Source: Streptomyces antibioticus
GTDB taxonomy: Bacteria; Actinomycetota; Actinomycetes; Streptomycetales; Streptomycetaceae
Length of the DNA: 64,000 bases
NCBI RefSeq assembly: GCF_002019855.1
Contig: NZ_CM007717.1
Coordinates: forward strand, 496,001 to 560,000
Direction: 5' to 3'
A model generated the notes under the pieces. The model worked only from the letters and a program-made list of their open reading frames with translations. It searched no databases and had not been told where the DNA came from. Positions 1 to 7,164 of the stretch are shown here, in pieces (the first letter of the stretch is position 1; every line of letters starts with the position of its first letter). The translations under genes were made by a program, and so were the position numbers.

Positions 1-1516
1 GCATGGCTATCACGACGCCCGCGCCCGCCGCCACGGCGACCGCCGCGGCGCCGCCGAGCGCGACCGCCGGCACGTCCGAACCGGTGTTGGCGAGGCCGCC
101 GGTGACACCGCCGGCCGTCGTGCCCGCGCCGCCCGTGGTGCTGCCCGCGCCGCCGGTGCCCGAGCCGCCGCTGCCGGAACCGCCGCTGCTGGAGCCGCCG
201 TCGGTGCCGCCGTCGCCGGGCAGGTCGGCGTCGTCGGTGAGGGCGACGCGCAGGTCGACCGGGTCGAGGTCGGTGCCGGCCGGGTAGAACCCGCCGAACG
301 CCTCGGCGCCGGCCGCGGTGAGGTCGGCCGCGATGCCGTCGACCGTGATGACGTCACCGGAGGCGGTCAGGTCGGACTTCGCCGCCTTGAGGTCGGCGAG
401 GACCACGTCCTCGGTCTTCTCGCCGAGGCTGGTGACGTCGGCGGTGAGCTTGCCGGTGCCGCCGTCGAGGGTGGCGCGGACGTCGGAGAGCGTGAGGTCG
501 AGGCCGTACTCGCCGTTCTCCTCGTGGCCCTTGAAGTTCACCGAGCCCTTGAAGGACGCGGAGAGGGTGTCCTCGTCCGTGTCGTAGGTGCCCGTCGCGT
601 CCGTGAAGGTGAACACGCCGTTGTCCGCGGCCTGCTTGGCACCGCCCGAGGTGGTGATCCTGCCCTTGGCGACCCCGTCCACCACGTAGGTGCGGAAGGA
701 CTTCTTCACGCCCCAGCCGAGCGTGCCGTCGGCGATGTCGCCCTTGGCCGGGGCCTGCGTCGCGGAGGCGGAGGGCGAGGCGCCGTCCGAGGCGGACGCC
801 GACGCCGACGCGCTCTGCGAGGCGGAGGCCGACGCGGACGGCGAGGTGCCGCCGGAGGCCGAGGCGGAGGCGGACGGGGAGGTGCCGCCCGACGGCGAGG
901 CGGAGGCGGAGGCCGACGCGGAGGCGGACGACGACGACGGCGGGGTCTTCTGAAGGACCGTCAGCGGGTCGCCGGCCGCGCCCTCGTAGCTCGCGCTGCC
1001 GAAGACGTCCGCGGCCTCCTTCGTCAGCTTGGTCTCCATGTCCGTCATGGCGCGGGTCACGGTGACGTCGGCGAGCGGCACGTCCTGGGTGGTCGTCCCG
1101 GACTTGGTGACGTCCGCGGTGATCTCCGCGGCCGCGCTGTCGAACTTCACGCCGGACAGCGAGATGTCGAAGCCGTGCGCGGCGGAGACGATCCGGAGGC
1201 TGCCCTTGAAGCCGAGGTCGAGGGTGTGCGCGGTGGAGTCGTAGGCGCCGGTGCCGTCCGTGAAGGTGAAGGCGCCGTTGCCCGCGGCCTGGCTCGCGCC
1301 GTCCGTGGCGGTGAAGGTGCCGGCCGCGTAGGTGGTCACGTAGGTGCGGTACGTCTGCTTGATGCCCCAGGTCAACTCGTAACCGGAGAGCGGCACTTCG
1401 GCGGCCGAGGCGGTCGTCGCACCGAGCGTGGCGAGGGCGGTGGCGCCCAGCGCGGCGGCGGTGGCGACGGCCGCGGCGAGCGCGACGGGACGGCGTCTGT
1501 ACGAGGTGGCGGACAT
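1..1516 (-). CDS. HtaA-domain cell-wall-anchored protein, LAxTG sortase substrate (partial)
   Basis: About 505 codons are visible and the stop lies beyond the left edge. An N-terminal signal peptide (Arg-rich start, hydrophobic stretch, cleavage near ASA-AE at about residue 39) is followed by an HtaA domain. Next come a Ser/Ala/Pro repeat linker (about nt 770-950), a second HtaA domain, a Gly/Ser/Thr-rich stalk, and LANTG at residues 475-479 (nt 80-94) with a hydrophobic segment after it. LAxTG is the sorting motif of class E sortases in Streptomyces, so wall anchoring is expected. HtaA domains bind haem in Corynebacterium, and haem capture outside the membrane is the likely role. It lies 56 bp downstream of a second HtaA gene, probably in one iron-regulated operon. 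The ATG at 1516 is chosen because it gives a clean signal peptide. Confidence 0.85.
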   Translation of the reverse strand, partial: MSATSYRRRPVALAAAVATAAALGATALATLGATTASAAEVPLSGYELTWGIKQTYRTYVTTYAAGTFTATDGASQAAGNGAFTFTDGTGAYDSTAHTLDLGFKGSLRIVSAAHGFDISLSGVKFDSAAAEITADVTKSGTTTQDVPLADVTVTRAMTDMETKLTKEAADVFGSASYEGAAGDPLTVLQKTPPSSSSASASASASASPSGGTSPSASASASGGTSPSASASASQSASASASASDGASPSASATQAPAKGDIADGTLGWGVKKSFRTYVVDGVAKGRITTSGGAKQAADNGVFTFTDATGTYDTDEDTLSASFKGSVNFKGHEENGEYGLDLTLSDVRATLDGGTGKLTADVTSLGEKTEDVVLADLKAAKSDLTASGDVITVDGIAADLTAAGAEAFGGFYPAGTDLDPVDLRVALTDDADLPGDGGTDGGSSSGGSGSGGSGTGGAGSTTGGAGTTAGGVTGGLANTGSDVPAVALGGAAAVAVAAGAGVVIAM

Positions 1517-1572
1517 GGTCGGGGGTTCTCCTCGGGTGGTGGGACGGCCGCCGTGGCGGCGGGCTCGGGGGG

Positions 1573-3015
1573 TCAGTCCTCTTCGGACGTGGGGGCCTCG
1601 GCGGCCGGGCGGGCGCGGCGCCGGCGGACGACGAGCAGCGAGGCCGCGGCCGCCAGCAGCAGGGCGCCGGCCGCGAGGCCGACGGGCAGGACGGGGACGC
1701 CGTCGTCGTCGGTGCTGCTCGCGACGGGTCGGGTGGAGGGGGCGGTGGCGGCGGGGGACGCCGAGGGCTCGGCGGGGGTCTCGCTCACCGTGGGCGTGCT
1801 GCCCAGGTCGGGCAGGGCGGGCAGCTCGGCGTCGTCGGTGAGGGCGACGGCGAGGGACACCGGGTCCATCGCGGTGCCGGCCCGGTAGACGCCGCCGAAT
1901 GCCTTGGCGGCGTCGGCGGTGAGTTTCGCGGGGACCTCGGTGACGGCGACCAGGCCGTTCTTCGCCTTGAGGTTCTTCGTGGTGAAGGTGACGAGCGGGA
2001 CCTTGGAGCCGGTGAGGCCGGGGCTCGTCACATCGGCGTAGAGGGTGCCCTTGCCGTCCTTGACGGTGGCGCGGACGGCACCGAGTGTCAGGTCGAGGCC
2101 GTCGTGGCCGGTGAAGCGGACGGCGCCCTTGAAGGTGGCGTCGAGGTCGCCGCCCTTGAAGGTGCCCCGGCCGCCGGGGAAGCGGAAGAGCGCGCCGCCG
2201 TCCTGGGCTCCGCCCGAGAGGGTCCACTCGCCGCGGGCGATGTCGCCGGTGACGTACTCGCGGAAGGTGCGGCGCACGCCCCAGTCGACGGCGCCGTCCT
2301 GGAGCTTGTCGCCCGATGTGCCCTTCTTCGCGGGCGACTTGGTGGATGCCTTGGCGGTGGGCTTCTTGGACGCGGCCGGTGCGGCGGGCTTGACGTCGGC
2401 CGACAGGCTCACCGGGTCGAGGACGGTACCGGCGGTGTAGTACCCGGCGAAGGAGGTGGCGCCCTGGGCGGTGAGGGTGGCGGGGAGGTTGTTGAGGACG
2501 ACCGAGTTGCCGGCGCCCCGCATGTCGATGCCGCCGAGGGAGAGGGTCGCGAAGGGCACCTGGGAGGAGGTGGTGACCCGGCCGCTGCCCTTGGCCTTGC
2601 CGGTGACGTCCAGGTAGAGGGTTCCGGTGGAGCCGGAGATGCGGACGGTGGGGCGGCTGAGGGTGAGGTCGAGCTGGTAGGCGCCGGCCTCGGTCCGGTG
2701 GCCGACGAAGCGGACCCCGCCGGAGAAGGACGCGGTGAAGGAGCCGGTGGCGCCGTCGTAGCTGCCGTTCGCCGAGTGGAAGCGGAAGTTGCTCGCGCCG
2801 ACGGTGGCGGCCCCGCCGGTCAGGGAGTAACTCCCCTTCGCGATGGGCCCGGTGACATAGCTCTGGAAGGACGACTTGATGCCCCAGTCGAGCCGGCCCC
2901 CCTGCACGCCGCGGCTCGCGGCCTGCGCGGCGGTCGCCGGGAGCAGGGCCCCGAGGACGACCAGGCAGAGCACGGCGATCCGGCCGTGACGGCGGGACGG
3001 CGGGGGTGGGGACAT
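1573..3015 (-). CDS. HtaA-domain membrane-anchored protein
   Basis: The 480-residue product has a signal peptide (hydrophobic core about residues 14-32, ending AQA). Two HtaA domains follow (about 36-200 and 235-390; the first begins at a GRLDWGIKSSF motif), joined by a Lys/Ala/Ser linker. A Pro/Ser/Thr stalk and one transmembrane helix (about 440-462) end in an Arg-rich cytoplasmic tail. There is no sortase motif, so this protein stays in the membrane while its downstream neighbour is wall-sorted. That suggests haem is relayed from wall to membrane. The ATG at 3015 fits the signal peptide. An iron-box sequence lies 57 bp upstream. Family assignment is strong; haem as ligand is inferred from characterised HtaA proteins. 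Confidence 0.85.
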   Translation of the reverse strand: MSPPPPSRRHGRIAVLCLVVLGALLPATAAQAASRGVQGGRLDWGIKSSFQSYVTGPIAKGSYSLTGGAATVGASNFRFHSANGSYDGATGSFTASFSGGVRFVGHRTEAGAYQLDLTLSRPTVRISGSTGTLYLDVTGKAKGSGRVTTSSQVPFATLSLGGIDMRGAGNSVVLNNLPATLTAQGATSFAGYYTAGTVLDPVSLSADVKPAAPAASKKPTAKASTKSPAKKGTSGDKLQDGAVDWGVRRTFREYVTGDIARGEWTLSGGAQDGGALFRFPGGRGTFKGGDLDATFKGAVRFTGHDGLDLTLGAVRATVKDGKGTLYADVTSPGLTGSKVPLVTFTTKNLKAKNGLVAVTEVPAKLTADAAKAFGGVYRAGTAMDPVSLAVALTDDAELPALPDLGSTPTVSETPAEPSASPAATAPSTRPVASSTDDDGVPVLPVGLAAGALLLAAAASLLVVRRRRARPAAEAPTSEED

Positions 3016-3071
3016 GAGGGGCCTCCGGTCATGATCAAGAACCGGCCGACAGATGATGATTTCCGGCCAGG

Positions 3072-3090
3072 CGAGGTAAGGCTAACCTAA
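3072..3090. promoter_or_regulatory. Iron box (DmdR/IdeR/DtxR-type operator)
   Basis: Read on the minus strand the site is TTAGGTTAGCCTTACCTCG. It matches the actinobacterial iron-box consensus TTAGGTTAGGCTCACCTAA at 15 of 19 positions, including the whole left half. It sits 57-75 bp upstream of the HtaA gene starting at 3015, where a promoter would lie. Repression by an iron-loaded DtxR-family regulator, with release in iron starvation, is the expected control of the HtaA operon. Confidence 0.75.
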
Positions 3091-3290
3091 GCTGAATTCG
3101 GCTCGGCCGGTACCCCCAGAAGTCACACCCGTCCAGCGCTTCCGCCGCCTTTCACTCCATCAGGGCACCAGGGATCAGAACCTGTCCGAGCGCGATCACA
3201 TCGGCTGTACTTTTTCCGTCTCGTCCCTCGACGGACGGCGCCGTCGGGGGTACGACGGATCAGCTACGACGGACCAGCAGGGGGAGCGAC

Positions 3291-5180
3291 GTGTCTGGCG
3301 TGAGACTTCCGGAACACCGCTACAGCCGCACGGAGGCCACCCGCCTGCTGTGCGCCGGTGTGTACCAGGACGCGGGCTTCCGGCGCCGGGTCATCGAGGA
3401 ACTCCTCGACCACCGGGAGCGCCCGGTCGCCCCGCCCAACGGCGTCGACGTCTTACCCGTCCTGTCCCACGCCCTGCGGGCGACCCGGCAGGAGGCGCGG
3501 ACGGCCCTGCTGATGCTGGGTGCCTGGGCCGGCTTCTTCCTGTCCGACGTGGTCATGTTCTGGGACAGCCTCTCCGACCGCTGGGGCGACGGCGCGGACG
3601 TCCACTTCAGCGACGTCCTCACCGCGTTCTTCGAGGGCGACGACCGGCTCACCAACGGGATGCCGCTGCCCTGGTCGGTGCTGTACGCGCTGGTCGTGTT
3701 CGGCGTGTGGTTCGCCCACACGGCCAAGGGCGGGGGCGCCGCCGCCCGGTCCGCCGGATTACCGGACCCGGTCGCCAAGGCGGCCGACGGCGCGGGGTCC
3801 CTGCTCTCCGCGGGCGCCTGGGCCTTCGCCGCCTTCTACTGGTGCTGGTACGTCTTCGGCGTGCTCGGCGGCGGCGTCCAGACGCCGTACCCGCTGCTGT
3901 TCCCGCTCGCGATGGTGCTCATCGTCTGGTGGTACCAGGGCACCCAGCGCAAGGCGCTGTGCCGCTGGCTGGCCCGCTGGACCTTCCCCACCGCCACCCA
4001 GCCCGACCTGCCCGCCGGGCCGCTGTTCGAGATGCTGCGGGACGACGTCCGGCGCGAACAGGAGGCGTCGCTCACCCTGTACGACGACGAGAACCCGTTC
4101 GTCGGCCTGGGCGACGCCCGGTCCCCCTGGTCGTTCGCGATGGAACTGCGCAAGCGCGCCCGGCACCCCGGCGAGACCGACCCGGCCGATGAGGACACCC
4201 CCGGCACCACGGACACGACCGGCACCACCGGCACCGCCCCGGGCGTCCCCCGTCAGATCAGCGGTCCGCTCACCGCCGACGCCGCGCTCTCCATGATCGA
4301 ACCGCAGTTGACCGGACTGCGCGAGGCATCCGCGCTGAGCGGCCGGGACCGGCTGCGGGACCTGGAGATCGACCGGTTCGTCTATCTGCCCGCGGGTGTG
4401 GCCCGCGACGAGGAGCTGGAGGTGGGCGGCGTCGCCGACCCGGCCGCCCTCACCCGGGGCCCCGGCCGCGGCCGGGGCCTGCCCGTCTACGACCCCGCCC
4501 AGGTCGCCGCACACCGGCGCGAGGCCGTCGACGAGGGCGGCGAGAGCCGCCGGGTGTTCCTGCGGATCCGGGTGGGCGCCTGGCGCGAACAGGTCGTCGT
4601 GACCGTCCTGGTGCGCGTCCACACCCAGGGCCGCATGCTCGTCCTCGAAGTGCTGCCCTATGTCCTGCGCCCGGTCCGGCGCGACTTCCGCGCCGTCGAC
4701 ACCTTCGTGGAACGGCTCCCGGAGACCTGGGTCCGCTCGGCCCTGCGCGCCCTGCGGCACGCCCCGGCGGTCGGGGTCGACGCCGGCCTCGGCGGACTCG
4801 CCACCCTGCGCAACGCGATCCTGGCGGGCTGGTCGGACGGCGACGCCCTGCCGGACGCGCCGCGGGTCTCGCTGCGCTCCCTGGTGGGCACCGGACAGCT
4901 CTCCGCGTTCCAGGAGATGGACAGCACCCGCTATGTGAAGACGATCCGGGAGCGCATCGTCAACGGTGTCCGGGAGGCGCTCAAGGCGCATGGCTACCGC
5001 ACCGAGGAGTTCGAGCAGCACGTGTACCAGCTCAGTGGCGGCAGCGTCTTCATCAAGGACATGTCCGGCGGCGCGGTGGCCACCGGCCGCCATGGCAGCG
5101 CGTCCCACAACACGCCGCCGTCCAGGCCGAGTTCGCCGAAGAATCCGCCGACGACGACCAACTCCCACCCCGCCCCCTGA
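3291..5180 (+). CDS. Four-helix membrane protein of unknown function with C-terminal Gly/Ser motif
   Basis: The product is 629 residues. The first 70 residues are basic and soluble. Four probable membrane helices lie at about 71-90, 128-144, 171-191 and 201-216. About 400 cytoplasmic residues follow, containing an Asp/Thr/Gly-rich low-complexity patch (about 295-322). Near the end, residues 582-608 form a Gly/Ser-rich motif containing SVFIKDMSGGAVATGRHG, followed by a Pro/Ser/Thr tail. Almost the same motif opens the next gene's product, 34 bp downstream. The GTG at 3291 is chosen because GGGGGAG lies just upstream. The fold and function are not recognised. The motif suggests the two proteins interact, perhaps by co-assembly. 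Confidence 0.8.
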   Translation: MSGVRLPEHRYSRTEATRLLCAGVYQDAGFRRRVIEELLDHRERPVAPPNGVDVLPVLSHALRATRQEARTALLMLGAWAGFFLSDVVMFWDSLSDRWGDGADVHFSDVLTAFFEGDDRLTNGMPLPWSVLYALVVFGVWFAHTAKGGGAAARSAGLPDPVAKAADGAGSLLSAGAWAFAAFYWCWYVFGVLGGGVQTPYPLLFPLAMVLIVWWYQGTQRKALCRWLARWTFPTATQPDLPAGPLFEMLRDDVRREQEASLTLYDDENPFVGLGDARSPWSFAMELRKRARHPGETDPADEDTPGTTDTTGTTGTAPGVPRQISGPLTADAALSMIEPQLTGLREASALSGRDRLRDLEIDRFVYLPAGVARDEELEVGGVADPAALTRGPGRGRGLPVYDPAQVAAHRREAVDEGGESRRVFLRIRVGAWREQVVVTVLVRVHTQGRMLVLEVLPYVLRPVRRDFRAVDTFVERLPETWVRSALRALRHAPAVGVDAGLGGLATLRNAILAGWSDGDALPDAPRVSLRSLVGTGQLSAFQEMDSTRYVKTIRERIVNGVREALKAHGYRTEEFEQHVYQLSGGSVFIKDMSGGAVATGRHGSASHNTPPSRPSSPKNPPTTTNSHPAP

Positions 5181-5214
5181 GACACCCCGCACCATGAGAC
5201 GAGGGACGCACGCC

Positions 5215-5613
5215 ATGCCGAGCGACGAACAGAACACCCCGGAGCAGTCCGGAAGCGTGAGCATCGGGTCGATGAGCGGAGGGTCGATCGCCACCGGCAG
5301 CCACGGGACGGCGACCTCGTACAACACGACCGGCTCCGAGCCCGACCCGCGGCACGCCGAACTCCTGGCCGCCATCCGCGAGTTGCGCGAGGCGCTGCCG
5401 TCGGCGGGGGACCGCAGCGAGGTGGACGCCGTGCTCGACGGTGAACTCGCCGACGCCGAGGCCGAGATCGTGGGCGCCGGCACGGCCGGCACCGCCCGGC
5501 TGACCCGGCTGCTCGGCGGGGTGCGGGGCTGGCTGGGCTCGCAGGCGGCGGCCGTGGGCGCGGTCGCCTCGGCCACCGCGGTGGTGCAGGGCATCGCCCA
5601 ACTGCTCGCCTGA
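5215..5613 (+). CDS. Small protein with N-terminal Gly/Ser motif and helical C terminus (DUF5955-like)
   Basis: The product is 132 residues. Residues about 12-38 read SGSVSIGSMSGGSIATGSHG and continue with TA-rich sequence, closely matching the end of the upstream membrane protein. The rest is predicted helical: an acidic amphipathic stretch (about 45-95), then a Gly/Ala/Val-rich hydrophobic C terminus (about 105-132) that could insert in a membrane. It resembles small actinobacterial proteins annotated DUF5955 as I recall them; this was not searched. The ATG at 5215, with GAGGGA upstream, is preferred over an in-frame ATG at 5194 with no ribosome site. No enzymatic residues are evident. A partner or effector role for the upstream protein is inferred from the shared motif and adjacency. 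Confidence 0.8.
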   Translation: MPSDEQNTPEQSGSVSIGSMSGGSIATGSHGTATSYNTTGSEPDPRHAELLAAIRELREALPSAGDRSEVDAVLDGELADAEAEIVGAGTAGTARLTRLLGGVRGWLGSQAAAVGAVASATAVVQGIAQLLA

Positions 5614-5667
5614 CGGGCGGAGTTCCCCGATGACGGACACGGCAGCGCGGCACGGAGGACGGCGACG

Positions 5668-6468
5668 ATGAGAGTGTTCGACACCGAGCGCCAGGAATGG
5701 GCCGGATCACGCCGTGAACGCCTCTTCCATCCCGAGCAGTATCTCGATCTGCCGCGCCAGCGGTTCATGATCCGGCGCACGGCGGCCGTCCTGAGCGTGT
5801 GCGCCCTCGCGTTCGCCACCTGGGCGCTCGGCTGGAAGGACGAACCGGAGCCGTACCGGCCGCCGTCCGAGGAGGCGCCCGTCGATCCGGGCGGGACCGA
5901 CGACGGCGCGACCGGTGAGGGCACCTCGGACGGCGGGACCGCGTCCGGCCCGACGGCGGCCGAGTCGCCGTCGCCGCCCGCGGGTTTCGAGGTCCTGGAG
6001 GACTCCGAGGGCTTCCGCATCGCGCTGCCGCAGGGCTGGAGCCGCGAGAGCAGCCCTTCGCAGTACGGCATCGACGTCGTCGAGTACCGCGGCCCCGACG
6101 GGGTGCGCAGGGTGCAGGTCTTCCAGCTCATGGAGGACTCCCCGCACGCCTCGGTGGTGGAGGCCCAGCGGGCCGGACGCAAGCTGGAGGGCTACCGGGA
6201 GATCCATCTCCAGTACGTGCCCGACCCCTCCGAGGGGGAGGCGGCCGAGCACGAGTACACGGCCGACGAACTGAGCGGCGAACCGTCGAGCGGCTCCTCG
6301 TTCCACGTCATCGACTACCGCTTCCGGGCCGAGGACAGCGAGAACTACGCCCTCATCGTCTACGGCTCCGAGAGCGACGGCGACGAGGACGAACGCGAGC
6401 TGCTCGACACGGCCCGCGCGTGGTTCTGCCCGCCGTCCACCCAGTGCGCGGCGCCGTCGACGCCCTGA
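5668..6468 (+). CDS. Single-pass membrane protein with extracytoplasmic C-terminal domain
   Basis: The 266-residue product has a basic cytoplasmic N terminus, one membrane helix at about 37-56, and an Asp/Glu/Gly/Thr-rich linker (about 57-105). An acidic domain of about 150 residues follows, starting near GFEVLEDSEGFRIALPQGW. That layout resembles the extracellular folded parts of Streptomyces kinase-linked and lipoprotein-like proteins, though no kinase is present. A GGAGGA site precedes the ATG at 5668. It follows the shared-motif pair by 54 bp on the same strand, so a three-gene operon is likely. A surface sensor or anchor role is inference only. Confidence 0.75.
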   Translation: MRVFDTERQEWAGSRRERLFHPEQYLDLPRQRFMIRRTAAVLSVCALAFATWALGWKDEPEPYRPPSEEAPVDPGGTDDGATGEGTSDGGTASGPTAAESPSPPAGFEVLEDSEGFRIALPQGWSRESSPSQYGIDVVEYRGPDGVRRVQVFQLMEDSPHASVVEAQRAGRKLEGYREIHLQYVPDPSEGEAAEHEYTADELSGEPSSGSSFHVIDYRFRAEDSENYALIVYGSESDGDEDERELLDTARAWFCPPSTQCAAPSTP

Positions 6469-6684
6469 GGCGGAACGGCGGTTCAGATGCCCTTGGAGGG
6501 GAGTTCGACGGCGGAGCGGTAGTGCGCGGCGGCGACCTCGCGCAACTGCGCCTCCTGTCCTGCCGCCCGGCACAGCCCTGGTGGTCCATCAGGGTGACGG
6601 TCCGCCGGAACGTCCGTCCGCTCGCCCACACTGGCCCCGCCGACCACGACCGTTCGGCGTCCCGACCGCCCTGAAGGAGTCCCC

Positions 6685-7077
6685 GTGGCGAACGTCCCCA
6701 CCGAGCTGAAGTACACCAAGGACCACGAGTGGGTGCAGCAGACCGGCGCCGATGTGGTGCGCGTCGGTATCACCGAGTTCGCGCAACGGCAGCTCGGCGA
6801 CGTCGTCTTCGTCGAACTGCCGGACAAGGGCCGGGTCCTGGAGGCGGGGGACCCCTTCGCGTCCATCGAGTCGGTGAAGGCGGTCAGCGAGGTGTACGCG
6901 CCGCTGTCCGGCACGGTGAGCGCGTGCAACGACGAGCTGGACGCGAATGCGGAACTGGTCAACGACGAGCCCTACGGCGAGGGTTGGCTGATCGACATCA
7001 AGATCGGCGACAAGCGTCGGCTCGACGGACTGCTCACCGCCGCCGAGTACGAGGAACTGGTCCGCGAAGCGGAGTAG
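6685..7077 (+). CDS. gcvH: Glycine cleavage system H protein (orphan copy)
   Basis: The 130-residue product has the full H-protein fold. The N terminus carries YTKDHEWV and the lipoyl-lysine hairpin is ESVKAVSEVYAP, with the lysine at about residue 66. A C-terminal part containing NDEPYGEGWL completes it. H protein carries the aminomethyl group between GcvP, GcvT and GcvL on a lipoyl arm. The GTG start at 6685 has an AAGGAG site 5 bp upstream. No gcvT, gcvP, glyA or lipoylation gene is nearby, unlike the usual gcvT-gcvH-glyA order in Streptomyces. It may therefore be a second copy, or may act as a lipoyl carrier or relay outside glycine cleavage. Family call is firm; the special role is open. 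Confidence 0.9.
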   Translation: MANVPTELKYTKDHEWVQQTGADVVRVGITEFAQRQLGDVVFVELPDKGRVLEAGDPFASIESVKAVSEVYAPLSGTVSACNDELDANAELVNDEPYGEGWLIDIKIGDKRRLDGLLTAAEYEELVREAE

Positions 7078-7164
7078 CCCCGGGGGGAAGTGGGCCGTCC
7101 GCCTGCCGGAGGGCGGCGCCAGGTGACACCATGGCGCCACCCCTTCGCCCGGGAAAGGACGCAC

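Noticed and set aside
3759..6182. An 807-codon minus-strand frame across the shared-motif module
   Set aside because: It is antisense to three plus-strand genes with ribosome sites and membrane segments; low-complexity Gly/Arg/Val sequence.
6469..6684. A glycine riboswitch before gcvH
   Set aside because: No tandem glycine-aptamer core sequences or structure were recognised in the 215-bp leader.
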